Part shown: positions 37,729-48,882 of the stretch, piece by piece
Layout of the letters: each line of letters opens with the position of its first letter
Position numbering within the stretch: the stretch's first letter is position 1
From: Chenopodium formosanum
Taxonomy: Eukaryota > Streptophyta > Magnoliopsida > Caryophyllales > Amaranthaceae
NCBI GenBank assembly: GCA_024500155.1
Contig: CM044869.1
Coordinates: 33,230,501-33,294,500, forward strand
Direction of reading: 5' to 3'
DNA length: 64,000 nt
The notes under the pieces: model-generated
The model's input: the letters and a program-made list of their open reading frames with translations, nothing else
Database searches by the model: none
What the model was told of the DNA's origin: nothing
Translations under genes and position numbers: made by a program

Positions 37729-38590
37729 TTATTGCACGCAAGTCAAGAAGGAGATGCCAAAAGAAAGAAAAAAAATCAAAAGAATAATCAAGAAAATAAG
37801 AAGAAGAAGAAGAATAAAAAGGCAAAACCTCCTCGAAATCTTTTTGGGTGGCACAATCACCCATTTCCTCAATAATTGGAGGACGAGAAGGAGAAGCTCA
37901 TCAAAGAAGAGAGGGTCCTCAATAGGCTCTATGACAAAAGAAGGGAGGAACATAGGATAGTAGGGGATGTGGTCAAATTTCCTTGAAAAAGGGACATGAG
38001 AAGAAGGGATATGATCAATGGTCTCACGAATGAACTCTTCCTCACCACCATTCCCCAAATCACCATTGAGAGCATGGAAATCAATCATAGAGTCCTTAAA
38101 AGAAGAAAACTCATGATCTCCATCTCCCTCAAACATCAAACCTCCAAGAGAAACCACATCTTCCTCTCTATCACACCAATGAACAACAGCTCCCTCAACA
38201 TCCTCAAAGCCTAGAGTCTCAAAACCATGCATGAAAGGATAAAGGTTTCTCTCAAATGCATCCCTTTCCCATGAAGCATTGCCAATGAACTCTCTCAAAA
38301 GGCTATAATATTTTTTTACACCTTCAATGAACATACTAGTCATAACCTCAAACGAGTCCAAAGACTCATGGATAGAAAGGTCACAAACATGCAAGGTAGA
38401 CTCATTAAGATGAGGAAGGGGGGTTGGAATCCTCAAAATCAAAATTTTCTTCATTCACAACTCCTCCACCATCATCCAAGAGACTCTCAATCTCTCTTGA
38501 TTGCTCAAATTCATCATCATCATTCTCATGAAATCCCTCATCAAAAATTGAAGATGGCTCACTCACATCCTCACCAAGGGTAGCTCTCAA
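37729..38590 (-). pseudogene. Acidic ORF of unknown function (element A)
   Basis: Two overlapping open segments (38405-38590 and 37729-38454) join if one base is lost or gained in the six-G run at 38418-38423. The combined product, about 285 residues, is rich in Asp and Glu and contains MFIEGVKKYYSLLREFIG and RDAFERNLYPFMHG. The last 40 or so residues are hydrophobic. I do not recognise it. It lies downstream of the gag-like relic, where pol would be in a complete element. Confidence 0.4.
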
Positions 38591-38775
38591 AGGGGGTGAA
38601 TAAGGGGAAGGATGGCACTCAAGTTCAAAAGGGGAATGAAAAGAATCAAAATCCTCTCATCACAAGAAAATCACCCCTCACCTTTACACCCTTGGTCCAT
38701 ATCATCCTCAAAAACACTCTCACACTCCAAGTGAGGTGCCTCACATCCATTTCCAACAACCTTAGCACTCATCAC

Positions 38776-39315
38776 TTAGGCAAGTCTCTCTTCTTTCAAT
38801 TTTTGTTCCTCTTGAAGTTCATGGACTTGTTGGGTGAGATTTTGTATTTGGGCAATAATTTGGGCATCAATGATATTGGGTTGAGGTTCACAATCATCAT
38901 TAACATGCATATCATCAATATTATAACACATCTCATCACAATGAGCATAAGAGGGAAAGGGATTATCATGCATATTTGGATCATCACAAGACATATTAGA
39001 ATCATCAAGAGAATTCATGCAAAAATGAAAAGAATCTTGACATTGAGAATCAAAACAAGAAACATGACATTCTCTATCATAAAAATTTCTAGCAAGCCAT
39101 GTAAAGAAATTCCAAGCATCATGCATAGACAAAATATGGAATCTACCATTATACATATTCTCAATCATTCCCCTAGTATACTCATTCATGCCCCAATAAG
39201 CTATACTGCAAGCATCACTAAGAGAACACCCACGGGAACTAAGGAAACCATCTAATCTATCAAAGTAAGCAAAGAAGGGTTCATCATCAAATTAAGGAAA
39301 AGATAAGCATACCAT
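38776..39315 (-). pseudogene. Gag-like relic (element A)
   Basis: The frame starts MVCLSFP at 39315, has a TAA at 39292-39294, and then stays open to 38776. It contains FFAYFDRLDGFLSS, an AYWGMNEYTRGMIENMYNG segment and HDAWNFFTWLARNFYD, whose layout recalls plant retrotransposon gag domains. A coiled coil (IQNLTQQVHELQEEQ) follows. No zinc knuckle is visible. Assignment as gag is by resemblance and position (first ORF after the 5' LTR and primer site). Confidence 0.5.
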
Positions 39316-39418
39316 TTTATTTATTTTTTTACAAAAAAAAAAAGAAAAGCAAACAAAAATCAAAACTATACACAAGAACCTAGCTAATCTAATCAACACA
39401 AACTAATGAACGCCTAAG

Positions 39419-39436
39419 TCCCCGGCAATGGCTCCA
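39419..39436 (-). other. Primer binding site of element A
   Basis: On the minus strand TGGAGCCATTGCCGGGGA lies three bases from the 5' LTR. It matches the tRNA-Asp complement with two mismatches. Confidence 0.75.
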
Positions 39437-39439
39437 TTT

Positions 39440-40045
39440 TGATAGTAGGTAGGAAAATAGGCCGTTTACGATCTCCTCCTAATCAAACAATATTATAAAC
39501 ACTTTACTACCCTAATACAAGTATAGGGGCAAGAAAAGGATAGAACCACAAGGACTAAGTGTCAATGATTTAAGTTGATTAAACAACTAGATTGGATATG
39601 AAGTTTGGAATGAAGATAAAGTAACACAAGTAAGACAAATAAAAACAAGAGATAAAAGCACTAGGGATAGGGGAATCGAGGCATATTGATGAATTCAACT
39701 AACCAAATGCACAAATTATCAAGGGCTTAATTAGGAGAAATCAACACATTTAATTCACTTTCGCACAGTCAAACATGCTAATTAACTCGACTAGATTAAT
39801 TCACTCCCATGCAATTAAACTAGCCTAAACATGGATGAAATTAAACCCTCAATTAACTTACTCCCGCATAATTAATTAAGAGCACGATAAAAATCATAGA
39901 AGCAATTAGCTAGAAGGACCCTTAGAAAAAAGGCATCATCCATGTTCTCAAATCAAGTCTCAATCACAATTCAAACACAATTAATAAATTAAAAACATCA
40001 ACATCCCCTTCATCCATATCCCTAGAGAAAAATCTAAGCAAACAT
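39440..40045 (-). repeat. Element A 5' LTR, inner part
   Basis: It starts TGATAGTAGG like 498 and aligns with 498-1079. It is cut by solo LTR D at the duplicated AACAT (40041-40045 and 42554-42558). Confidence 0.85.
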
Positions 40046-42553
40046 TGTAACACCCCAATAATTCTCCCTTTTCCAAACCACTTACTTTAAATAAAAATTA
40101 GAGGAGAACCATTGGCATGTTACCGCCACGTGTTAAAACGTTAAGGCTTTATCAAAGTATCGCAGCGGAAATCCAACTTAAATCTTAAAATATTATAATT
40201 TAGAAACCAATAAGTCAAAGCTTACAAATTGAAACCGTAAAGGCCTTTATTAAAACCAAACCAATATTCAAAATCCCAAAACATAATTTAAATAGTAAAA
40301 CATAAATAAATTCAATACAAAGAACGAATACTCTCAATCACACCAATCCCTTGACAATGCGTATGTCAAATTCCCAAACTTCACATCATCAAGCTAACTT
40401 GTGCAATACTGCTCCCCAATAATACAAGTGTAATAATTGGATCATCACAGGGTCATTGAAAGGCGAAGGCCATGACCAAAAGTAACACATACAAAAGCAC
40501 GCAATCAGCAAAGTTGAGTACATACAAGCTACAACATTCCAAACTTAGCATATGCTCAATTAATTAAAGTAAATAAACATACAACACGAATTCATTAATC
40601 AAGACTCCACACTTAGACAATTCAATTGAATCAACATAACCAATTCCAAACACTTGACTCTTTATATGTAATTTGATTAATTTAATTTGGAGTAAGCAAT
40701 AGACGAGGTTGTCCAACCCACCAAATCATTTTGGTCCCAATTGACCATTTAAAATAAAAGTTTAGCGCAATGCAAGAACGGGCGCGACTCCATTCTCACA
40801 AAGTTAGTCTAGGATCCCATCTAACTTTCATTATAAAATAAAAATGTAAATACCAAAAGAGAAGAGAACATGTTGATTAAACAAGCCTCGAAAAGCCACG
40901 GGCTACCACCGTGTACCCTAACCCATAATTGTCAATACTCTAAAAGTGCACACTTTCTAGAGTTTTATTGCTCATCCTTGCTTCACTTTACGTGATTACA
41001 ATTTTGATTAATAGCTGACTCATTCAAGTAGACCATACATAACAATCATACATCAATTCACTTTTAATCTTATTTAGGACAATGGTGATCACATCACAAC
41101 TTGACCTTTAGTTCCTTTAAACTCCAAATTATCCAAAATTGTTGAATATAGTCAACCCACCTAGCCATTTCGGCTTAATCCACTTTTACTCAACATACTA
41201 ACAAGTCATTCTTGAGTAATAAATAAAATAATAATAACCTTGTGGAATAATTAATAAATTCAATCCACTTAAACCATTTAATTCCAATCCTTCAATAATC
41301 AAAATATGGTTAATAAACCAATCCAATAAAAACATGCTTGTATCAACATTCCATACAAACAATTAATCCAATATAATTCAACATGCTTGCATCCGTAATT
41401 CCATACAAACATAATCAATTCCCCAAAACATGTGTCATAAACATAAGCACATGAATTAATTAAATGTATAACCAAACAATTTCCATCCAAGTGTTCTCTA
41501 AACATGAAACTAAGTTCTTTCCTTTTTGGTACCTAAACATGATACTACTTACAACGAAGTAGACATGTACGTACCTCATATAAAAAATTACTTTATGCCA
41601 CTTTTAATCACTTAAAAGTCTCCTAGGGAATAATCACTTCCTAGAAAACAACCAATAATCACAAATTAATACCCAAACTAATTTCCAGCAATATAACTTT
41701 AATTAAAACTCCTTAAAACTTCCTTTAAAACATGTTTTTATGCTTAATTAATCATTAGAAATTGAATAGGAACAAAAGCCCCAAATTAATTTGATAATTA
41801 GAACCCTAAAATCCCAATTTAAATAAATTAAAACCCTAGGTTTATAATTTATAAAATCTGAAAATTATAACAACAATTATAATCTAAAATTATTAATTTA
41901 AAACATCAAAAACATGAATTTGATACTAAAAATATGAACTTTATACTATAAAATCAAAACCCAAAACTAATTATACGAACATTAAGAAAAATAAGAAAAC
42001 AAAGGAGGAATAAGGGGAGGGAGAACAGCAGCCACGTGGCTGCTGGTGGTACGCCGGCGGTTAGGGGCGGCGACGACCGGCGACTGGCAGTGGTGGCTGG
42101 CGCAGCAGTTGGGTGGCAGCAATGGTGGTGAGTCAAAACTCACGTAAAGAGGAGGAAAAAGAAGGAAAGAAAAGAAAAGAAAAAGGAAAAGAAGAGAAAA
42201 ATAAAGGAAAAATAAAGAAATAAAATAAAGAGAGGAGAATTTACTAATCTTTTTGTGTGGAAAAATTTTTGGGGATGTATGGGGTATTTATAGGAGAGAG
42301 AGTTGTAGGGTAAGTAGGAATATTGGGCTTCATAAAATTAATGGGCCAATTAGGTAAATGAAATGGACTAGGCTTTGTTCGTACGGCATAAATTGTAGAA
42401 TAAAGGCTCATAAAATAATTTATACTAAAATAATTTTCGACCCAAATTAATAATTTGAAACCTTGAAATTAAATTCCGAAAAAAAATACAAATACATATT
42501 ATAAATAAAATAAAATTTCATTTATAAATTATTTAAAAATACGGGGGATTACA
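40046..42553 (-). mobile_element. Solo LTR D, chromovirus-like
   Basis: It runs TGTAACACCCC to GGGGGATTACA, 2508 bp, flanked by AACAT on both sides. It has no coding domain and no second copy in the window, so it is a solo LTR left by recombination. Length and ends resemble Tekay-type chromovirus LTRs. A minus-strand TATA box (CCTATAAATACCCC) lies at about 42281-42293. Downstream of it is the perfect 20-bp palindrome CAGCAGCCACGTGGCTGCTG (42026-42045). Confidence 0.8.
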
Positions 42554-42558
42554 AACAT

Positions 42559-44215
42559 GATGAACAAATACATGGAAAACAATATAAAACAAGAATCAAA
42601 GCTAGAATCAAAAAAGAAAACTAATTAACTACTCTAATATTAAGCCAAAAACAAGAATTAAAAAAAGCAATAGAGGTGAGAGAAAGTTAGAAAAGCTCAT
42701 TGAATAATTGAGAAGAGAATCCACAAAGTTGCTTCTTCAAAATCTCAAATCTCCATTGCAATCCAAGCTTTCTCTCTATAAAACTACTCCTAAACTAAAG
42801 AGAGAAAATTCTAATCTAACCCCAAGAGAGAGAAAGTAAAGAGAGAAAGAGGCCTAAACTAATCCTAATCTAATTTTGGACAATTAAAGTGGAAAGAGAA
42901 TATTAACACCAAAAGGGGTATTTATATACAAGCTAAATAAAAGAAAATCAAAATATATAAAATAAAAAGGAAATAAATAAATAAATAAATAAAGGGAGAA
43001 AAATAAAAGAAATAAAAGAAAAACAAAGGGAAGCTAAAAAGGCCCCTACTAAAATCAATCAGACCAGTCCCTCCTTGTCTTCTTCATTTCGTGTGGCTGC
43101 TCTGATTCAGTCATCAACACCATCATCACCGTTCATCAATTTCAATCGGCAACAAGCTTCACCAAAATCTCAGCCTTTAGATTAATTGAAGGAATCGCGG
43201 CCGTTCAATTTCACTAATCTGTACAATTTCACACACGAAAATGGAGCAGCGGCACATACCCTTCGGAGCGTCCGCTCACGCCTTCTGCCTCAAATTGGTG
43301 GAATGTATTAAAAGAGGAGCGGCTGCTTCGGAATTCAGAGCCCCCCCTCTAAAGGGTCTACAATTTGGGGCTAATTGGAGCCTGAGGCTTTGGGTTGCGG
43401 GCTGCTCTGTTCGCGGCTAGAACGGTGGATGTGGGCGGTGGCTTGCTGCTGGTAAGTGATTGAATGGCGAGGCAATGGTGGCAGTTTGTGGTTGGGAAAT
43501 TTCCAAATGCGTTGTTGATGCAGCTTTCGTTGAGTTGGTGCGGTGGCCGTGAATGCAGCCGGTGAATGAAGGTGGTCTGGGTGTTAGAATACGTGGCTGG
43601 TGGTGATGCAGTGTTGTTATATGGCAGAGCGGTGGTGGATGCGGTGGAGGATATGCGGGTCTACTGTTGTAATTTTTGGTGTTTGCGTGAGGAGCTGGGA
43701 GGAGGGGAAGTTGTTTTGGTTGAGTTATGGTGTAGGGTAAGGAATGGTGTGGTGAAGGATAAGAGTGCAGCAACTTTGGGGCTTAGAAGCTTCTTGGAGT
43801 GACACATTTGACTCAATCCCGGAACACCAAACACGACCTACAATAAAAACACGAGGGGATTATCAAGAGATAAAATAAAATAATATAAAATAAGTAAAAT
43901 AAAATACTAAAACTAAAAGAAATAATAAAATCAAATGAAATTAAATAAAATAAAGAAAACAAACTAGAACTAAAAGGAAATAATAGAAGGAGAAAAGCGG
44001 GAAGATTATGATTAACTAGAACCAAGACTTAAAACATTAAAGAATAAGAAACATAAACAAATTACATAATTAAACTAAAAAAACACAAAAAATTACCAAA
44101 ATACTCAATTTAAAAGACAAAAGACGAGAATAAACAAATAAGTGAAATAATTACTAAAAAGAGAGAAATTATTGGAAAAATAACTAGAAAATGACCATAT
44201 AAGGACCGTTAAACA
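42559..44215 (-). repeat. Element A 5' LTR, outer part
   Basis: It aligns with 33581-35285. It has a minus-strand TATA box at 42919-42928 and a GGAGCGTCCGCTCA dyad at 43265-43278. It stops at TTAAACA instead of continuing through the hairpin seen at 35286-35312, so the outer end is deleted or diverged. Confidence 0.8.
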
Positions 44216-44220
44216 CCTAA

Positions 44221-44428
44221 CTACCCCTATGTCGACCCCACCCATCCTCTTCCACTTGAGTTGCCCGAGCAGTTCACTCCCTTGGCCCCTTGGTAACAAG
44301 ACAACTTTAGGGACCATTATAGTTGGCCACCCGTCTATACCGGGGGATGGGATCCTTATGGTCCCCCATCCGAGTTTTCCTATGATAGGGAGGACAATGA
44401 TGATGCTGTCGGGCCTAGTGGTCAATAG
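44221..44428 (+). pseudogene. Athila-type env-like ORF, 3' portion (element Z)
   Basis: Joined to base 497 the frame reads NYPYVDPTHPLP, has a TAA at 44294-44296, and continues through VYTGGWDPYGPP to a TAG at 44426-44428. The last motif matches GYTGGWDPHGPP in element C's env-like ORF. This shows that 1-497 and 44221 onward were once one gene. Confidence 0.75.
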
Positions 44429-47400
44429 TTCCCCCATTTTGTGCTTTTTCCTCCATCCCTTTTATTATGTAGTCTTTTGTTTTGAATTATTGGGATGTTG
44501 AGATGTATTTTTATCTAGCTTGGGGGAACCTTTTCTTTGTAGGGAAGCACTGGTGGGACAATATTGTTGTTGAGGATTTCCTTGATTCTTATTGCCTTGA
44601 TGTTTTGTGATTGCCTTTCTTGATCTTTGTATGATGTTGTTAGATGTTGTTGGTTGTTTTGATGATGATTTCTATGAGTGTCTCTTGGTTGTTTTGATGA
44701 GTGTTTCTTGATGATGATGATGATGATGTTTCTTAATGGTGGTGATTTCATGATAATGATGTGAATAATGATGATTTTGCTCCCTTTAATCGAAATCCCA
44801 TGAATTTAAACCTTATAATCCAAATACTTTGTAGATTAGTGTAGACACCCAAATGTGTCTCCCCATAACCAAACCCAGTGATGAATACCTTTTGCGTCGA
44901 ATGATAATCGAACGAGGTGAAAGTGTGAAAGGTTACGTGTTGCGGTTGGTTTTTATTAAAAATTCTTTCTTTCTGTTTTCGAAAACAACTCTATTTTATG
45001 AAAACAGTCAATCCAGTTTAGTTTAGTCCACGACAAGGGTCCAATAATAGTGTAGTTGGATGGGGCTTGCAAAAAGCTTTCGAACGATATATTATAAGCC
45101 CAATTCCGATGAATAATGAGGAAGTTATGGCCAAAATACTAAATTGGGTCCGGTTTGATCTTTACATGCGGCCCAATGATCTAGGGGAGGGCCCAATGTT
45201 AATTATTATTCCTAAAGTTATTAGAATTAATTATAGTCTTCTAGAATTCTTTAGAAGGTTCTCTTTAATCCTAATAAGATTAGAATTAATAATTAGATTT
45301 TGATAAGTTTTATTTGGAATAAAATATTATTTTATGAAAAATACAATTTCAGTTTTCATACGGACTTTACAAATTGATTTTGATTGATAAGTGGACTCCG
45401 TGTTTGAAAGCGCGTAGGAATTCAGGATTGTCGCCACGCGACAGAGCTTGTCGCCAAGCGACAAAGTCGGTTTTGCAGCGACAGCATGGAGTTTTATTCC
45501 TTATCAAATTATATCTATTTCCGGACTGTTTTCTTATAAATAGGGTCCTGAACCTCCGTTTTTATTCATCAACAATCATCATCTCTCTCTAAAGCTAGAA
45601 GCTTTCTCTCTCTATTCTTTTTTTAAACCTTCCCTCTTACAAAATTCCGCATTCACGAGATCTAGAAACACCTAGCTGAGTTCGAAGTTGCCTTTGCCCT
45701 AGACGTGAAAGGTTATAATTTCTGAGGTTTGGTCCCTAATCTCTATTTCAATTATTTAATTTGATTGTTTAATTTTATACTTTTCCTTGAAGTTACTAAC
45801 GCGTGTATTTTGTTATTAGAAAGAGATACGAGGCATCAAAGTATATAATCTTATTGCTCTATTCTTATAGAAAGTATGTTTAAATTTGTTTAATTCCTAG
45901 TATCATGTTAGGATGTTTCTGTTGCTTTCTAGTAGCATATTTAGCGTGCCTTTTACTCTTTTCTAATATCATGTTAGTATCATGCTAAGGTTGAAGCTTT
46001 GATCTTTAGTGTTTAGTGACATGCTAGGATTTGTTATTAATCTTATTAGTATCATGCCTAGGATCTTGCTATTAATATTATGCTTTAACATGATTATGAT
46101 TATTATGATTATGATTATAGTTATGATGATTGTTATTATGTTGCTTGATTATTTATTGTTATTGCTTGATCACGCCTTTTATGCATGTTTAAAGGGAATT
46201 TGTACTTGTAATCACGCTTAATAAGATAATTAATAATCTTGTTTAGGGCTAATATGATTATAATTCAAGTGATCGCCAATAATAGTTTTGCTTGTGCATT
46301 AAATTCAACCAACATAGATAAACAGGTTTAGGGTTAATCTGTTGATTGCATGCTAGTTAGAAAGCGCACATGAATACGAAAAGAATGAAGTAGAGGCCTA
46401 TTATTAGGGCAGGCTCAATCTCTTTTAGGTTGGATTTGTACCTTCATCCCCGAACCCTATTTGGTTCAAGACCTTTTGGAGTTGACGATCTCATGGATCG
46501 TTAAGGGGTGTAACCTTCACCTTGTGAACGGTTTACAAGTTCCTAAAACTTGTTGGCGACTCTTTTGCTCTAGCTTCCTTCCCTTTGGACGCCACCATAC
46601 TTAAGTGTATGATCACAGTGGGGTTCAAGCTTGGGGTTAATGCTTGAAATATTCCCTACAATTAGTGTATAGTTTTATTTTGTTATTTTGTTTTAAAGTT
46701 ACTAACCATCTTCTTTGTGTATAGTTTCCTTTTCTTTTCTATTCTTACTTGGCTTTGAGGTTCATGCTATAGCTTTATGGAGCTCCATGGAGGTAGAATT
46801 TTCCTCTACCTCAATTATAGTGGCTTAGCTTGGATAGCTCGGTGAGATCTTTCTAATTTTCCTCTTTACTTTTCTTTTATTATTTGCTTATATTAGGAAT
46901 AGTTTAGGATGAGTTGAATGGTTCGAGGATGTTTTCTATTAACACCATATGGGTGTTTGGGGTCATTGACGTTGTTGTCGAATGACCACTTATTTGTCAA
47001 TGGGGATTTATATGATTAGCATGTCTCTTTGTACTTTTCTTTCTCTTTTCCTTTTCTTTCACTTCTCTTTTCTTTTCTCTTCCTTTTTCATTTCTTTATT
47101 TTCAAAAAGCAAAAACACAAAAAAATGATTTTGAGGCAATGTTTTTTGTTTCTTTTGTTATTTTGCTTATGATTTGGAAATAATACCATCCGAACTTATA
47201 CATTTGAATAAATGGTTTCCTATGTGGTAACGGTGTGCACGGTTTGAGAGTATGCTTGGTTGATTTTAGGATGGAGTATGCTAAGGTAGTGTGTTTAGAA
47301 CTTTTGGGACCTTGAAGCCCGAGTCTACTTGTTTGTGGTAAGAAGGTGTTGCTTCCTATAGTGAATTTGAAACTAATAGTGAGTTATTGCTACAACCATG

Positions 47401-48868
47401 TGAGGTTTCATTCTTTTCTAGCCTTCTACATATTTTGCGTGAGCGGCACATGGATCCTTGACTATCTCTTACTTTATCTAGAACTTGACTCTTATCTCCC
47501 GAGATCGCGACCGAACCATTCGGGAAGGACAAAGACATCTTTTCGGGGTGGTAATTTTTCTTTTTCTAGGTTAGATTTTATCTCTTTGTTTTGGGTTTAC
47601 ATTTGCCTCCTTGCTAACCATTTGATCCATATACCTTCTTTTCAAGCCATATCTTAAGCTTTTGAGCCTTTTGTTTCATTTTTTTTCCATTCTAGGTTTT
47701 TGTGAAGCAATTGATCCTTATTGTTGGAGAATATGGTGTATGAGTTTGAATATTTGGTTCTGATGATGAAAGCAAGTTTTGTATTGTGAATATTTTGTGA
47801 ATAAAGGCAAATTCTAAAGTTGAAAAAGTCGTCCATAGTTAAAAGAGGCGAGGACAATACAATAAATTGAAACATAGAAAAATGAAAAAAAAAATGAGAA
47901 AAAGCAAAACACAAGCAAATGCTTTGGCAAAAGTGTTAAAAATGAGAAAAGTGAAAAGTTCAAAAATATTTTTGATGTAAGTGTATTTCTCCCTATTTAG
48001 AGCATTGAGGACAATATTCCATTTTATCTTAGGGGGGAAGCGTTCTTATGCTTTTTGTATATATGTTTGTGATTTTAGCTTTGAATAAGCTTGGGGGTGT
48101 TGGTGTTTTTGTCTGGTGATTGCTTGATTATGGTGTTGAGGATTGTTCACCCTTTGCTTCACAATTTAGGTATACCACCAAATTTCAAATTTTAGCCTAC
48201 CTTCACCCTTTTCGCCCTTACATTACAACCCTTTTCAAGACCTTTTGACCTTTTTGGTTGAATCATAAGTTAGTGGAGGAAGACGTGAGTCAAGGCTATG
48301 GAGCGGTTTGCATAGTCAAGATGTCGAGTAGCCCTAAAATCTCTTCTTTTCCAGTTCCTTCGAGGAATCATTGAGATGCTCACTGGAGGTGGATTTGAAA
48401 CTAGTAGGGAGAATGCGGTGTTTGGGATGAAGGTGAATTGTGTCTTATTAGTTCTCTATGCTTAGCATATTTTATGTTTCAATCAACCTTGGATATCTTT
48501 GAGCTTGCATACCCTTATTTGTCTAGAAAGTTGTTTATTCATTTGTATTTGGTCATTTGCAAAAGTCTATTTTAAAAGCTTTTGGTTTTGCTTTTTCCTT
48601 TTTGATTTCATTTTCCTTTTATGATTCGCCTCATTCTATCTTTGAGAGTTATGGGTCAAACTCTTTGGATACCCTTACAAGACCTCACTCGTCCTCATTG
48701 GCGACTTTAGGGTTTAAATGGCTTGTTGTAGCTAAAAACAACCGTGATTCCTACGAAAGTGAGTCTATGTGTACATTCTTACCCTTTTCTTTCCTTTTTC
48801 TTATTAGAATAAGTTTTTCATCCTATTCCTACTTGCTTTTGTTTTTTATCAAGGACGAGCAAAAGTCT
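44429..48868 (+). other. 3' non-coding region of element Z, split by solo LTR E
   Basis: No credible ORF is present; the region is T-rich. Polypurine-like AGCTTGGGGG copies lie at about 44518-44527 and 48087-48096. Blocks match the reverse complement of A's region 35328-37728. Solo LTR E occupies 44840-46660. Confidence 0.65.
44840..46660 (+). mobile_element. Solo LTR E, Tat-like
   Basis: It runs TGTAGACACCC to CCCTACA, 1821 bp, flanked by ATTAG (44835-44839 and 46661-46665). It has no internal domain. AGACAC/GTGTCT near its start can form a hairpin. TGTCGC/GCGACA dyads at 45429-45463 precede a TATA box (CTTATAAATAGGG, about 45533-45545). It resembles LTR F over much of its length. Confidence 0.8.
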
Positions 48869-48882
48869 AGCTTGGGGGAATT
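48869..48882 (+). other. Polypurine tract of element Z
   Basis: AGCTTGGGGGAATT abuts the Z 3' LTR, as in element A. Confidence 0.8.

Larger units (their letters stand above)
498..44215 (-). mobile_element. Element A: pol-less Athila-type LTR retrotransposon, interrupted by B and D
   Basis: The LTRs at 498-1079 plus 33581-35312 and at 39440-40045 plus 42559-44215 share sequence along their length. A primer binding site at 39419-39436 and a polypurine tract at 35313-35327 put the element on the minus strand. Without its inserts it is about 8.7 kb, with only about 4.1 kb inside. No protease, reverse transcriptase or integrase could be recognised, only a gag-like relic and an acidic ORF. It is probably non-autonomous. 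The flanks ACTAA (493-497) and CCTAA (44216-44220) differ by one base. The right LTR lacks about 30 terminal bases. Confidence 0.8.
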
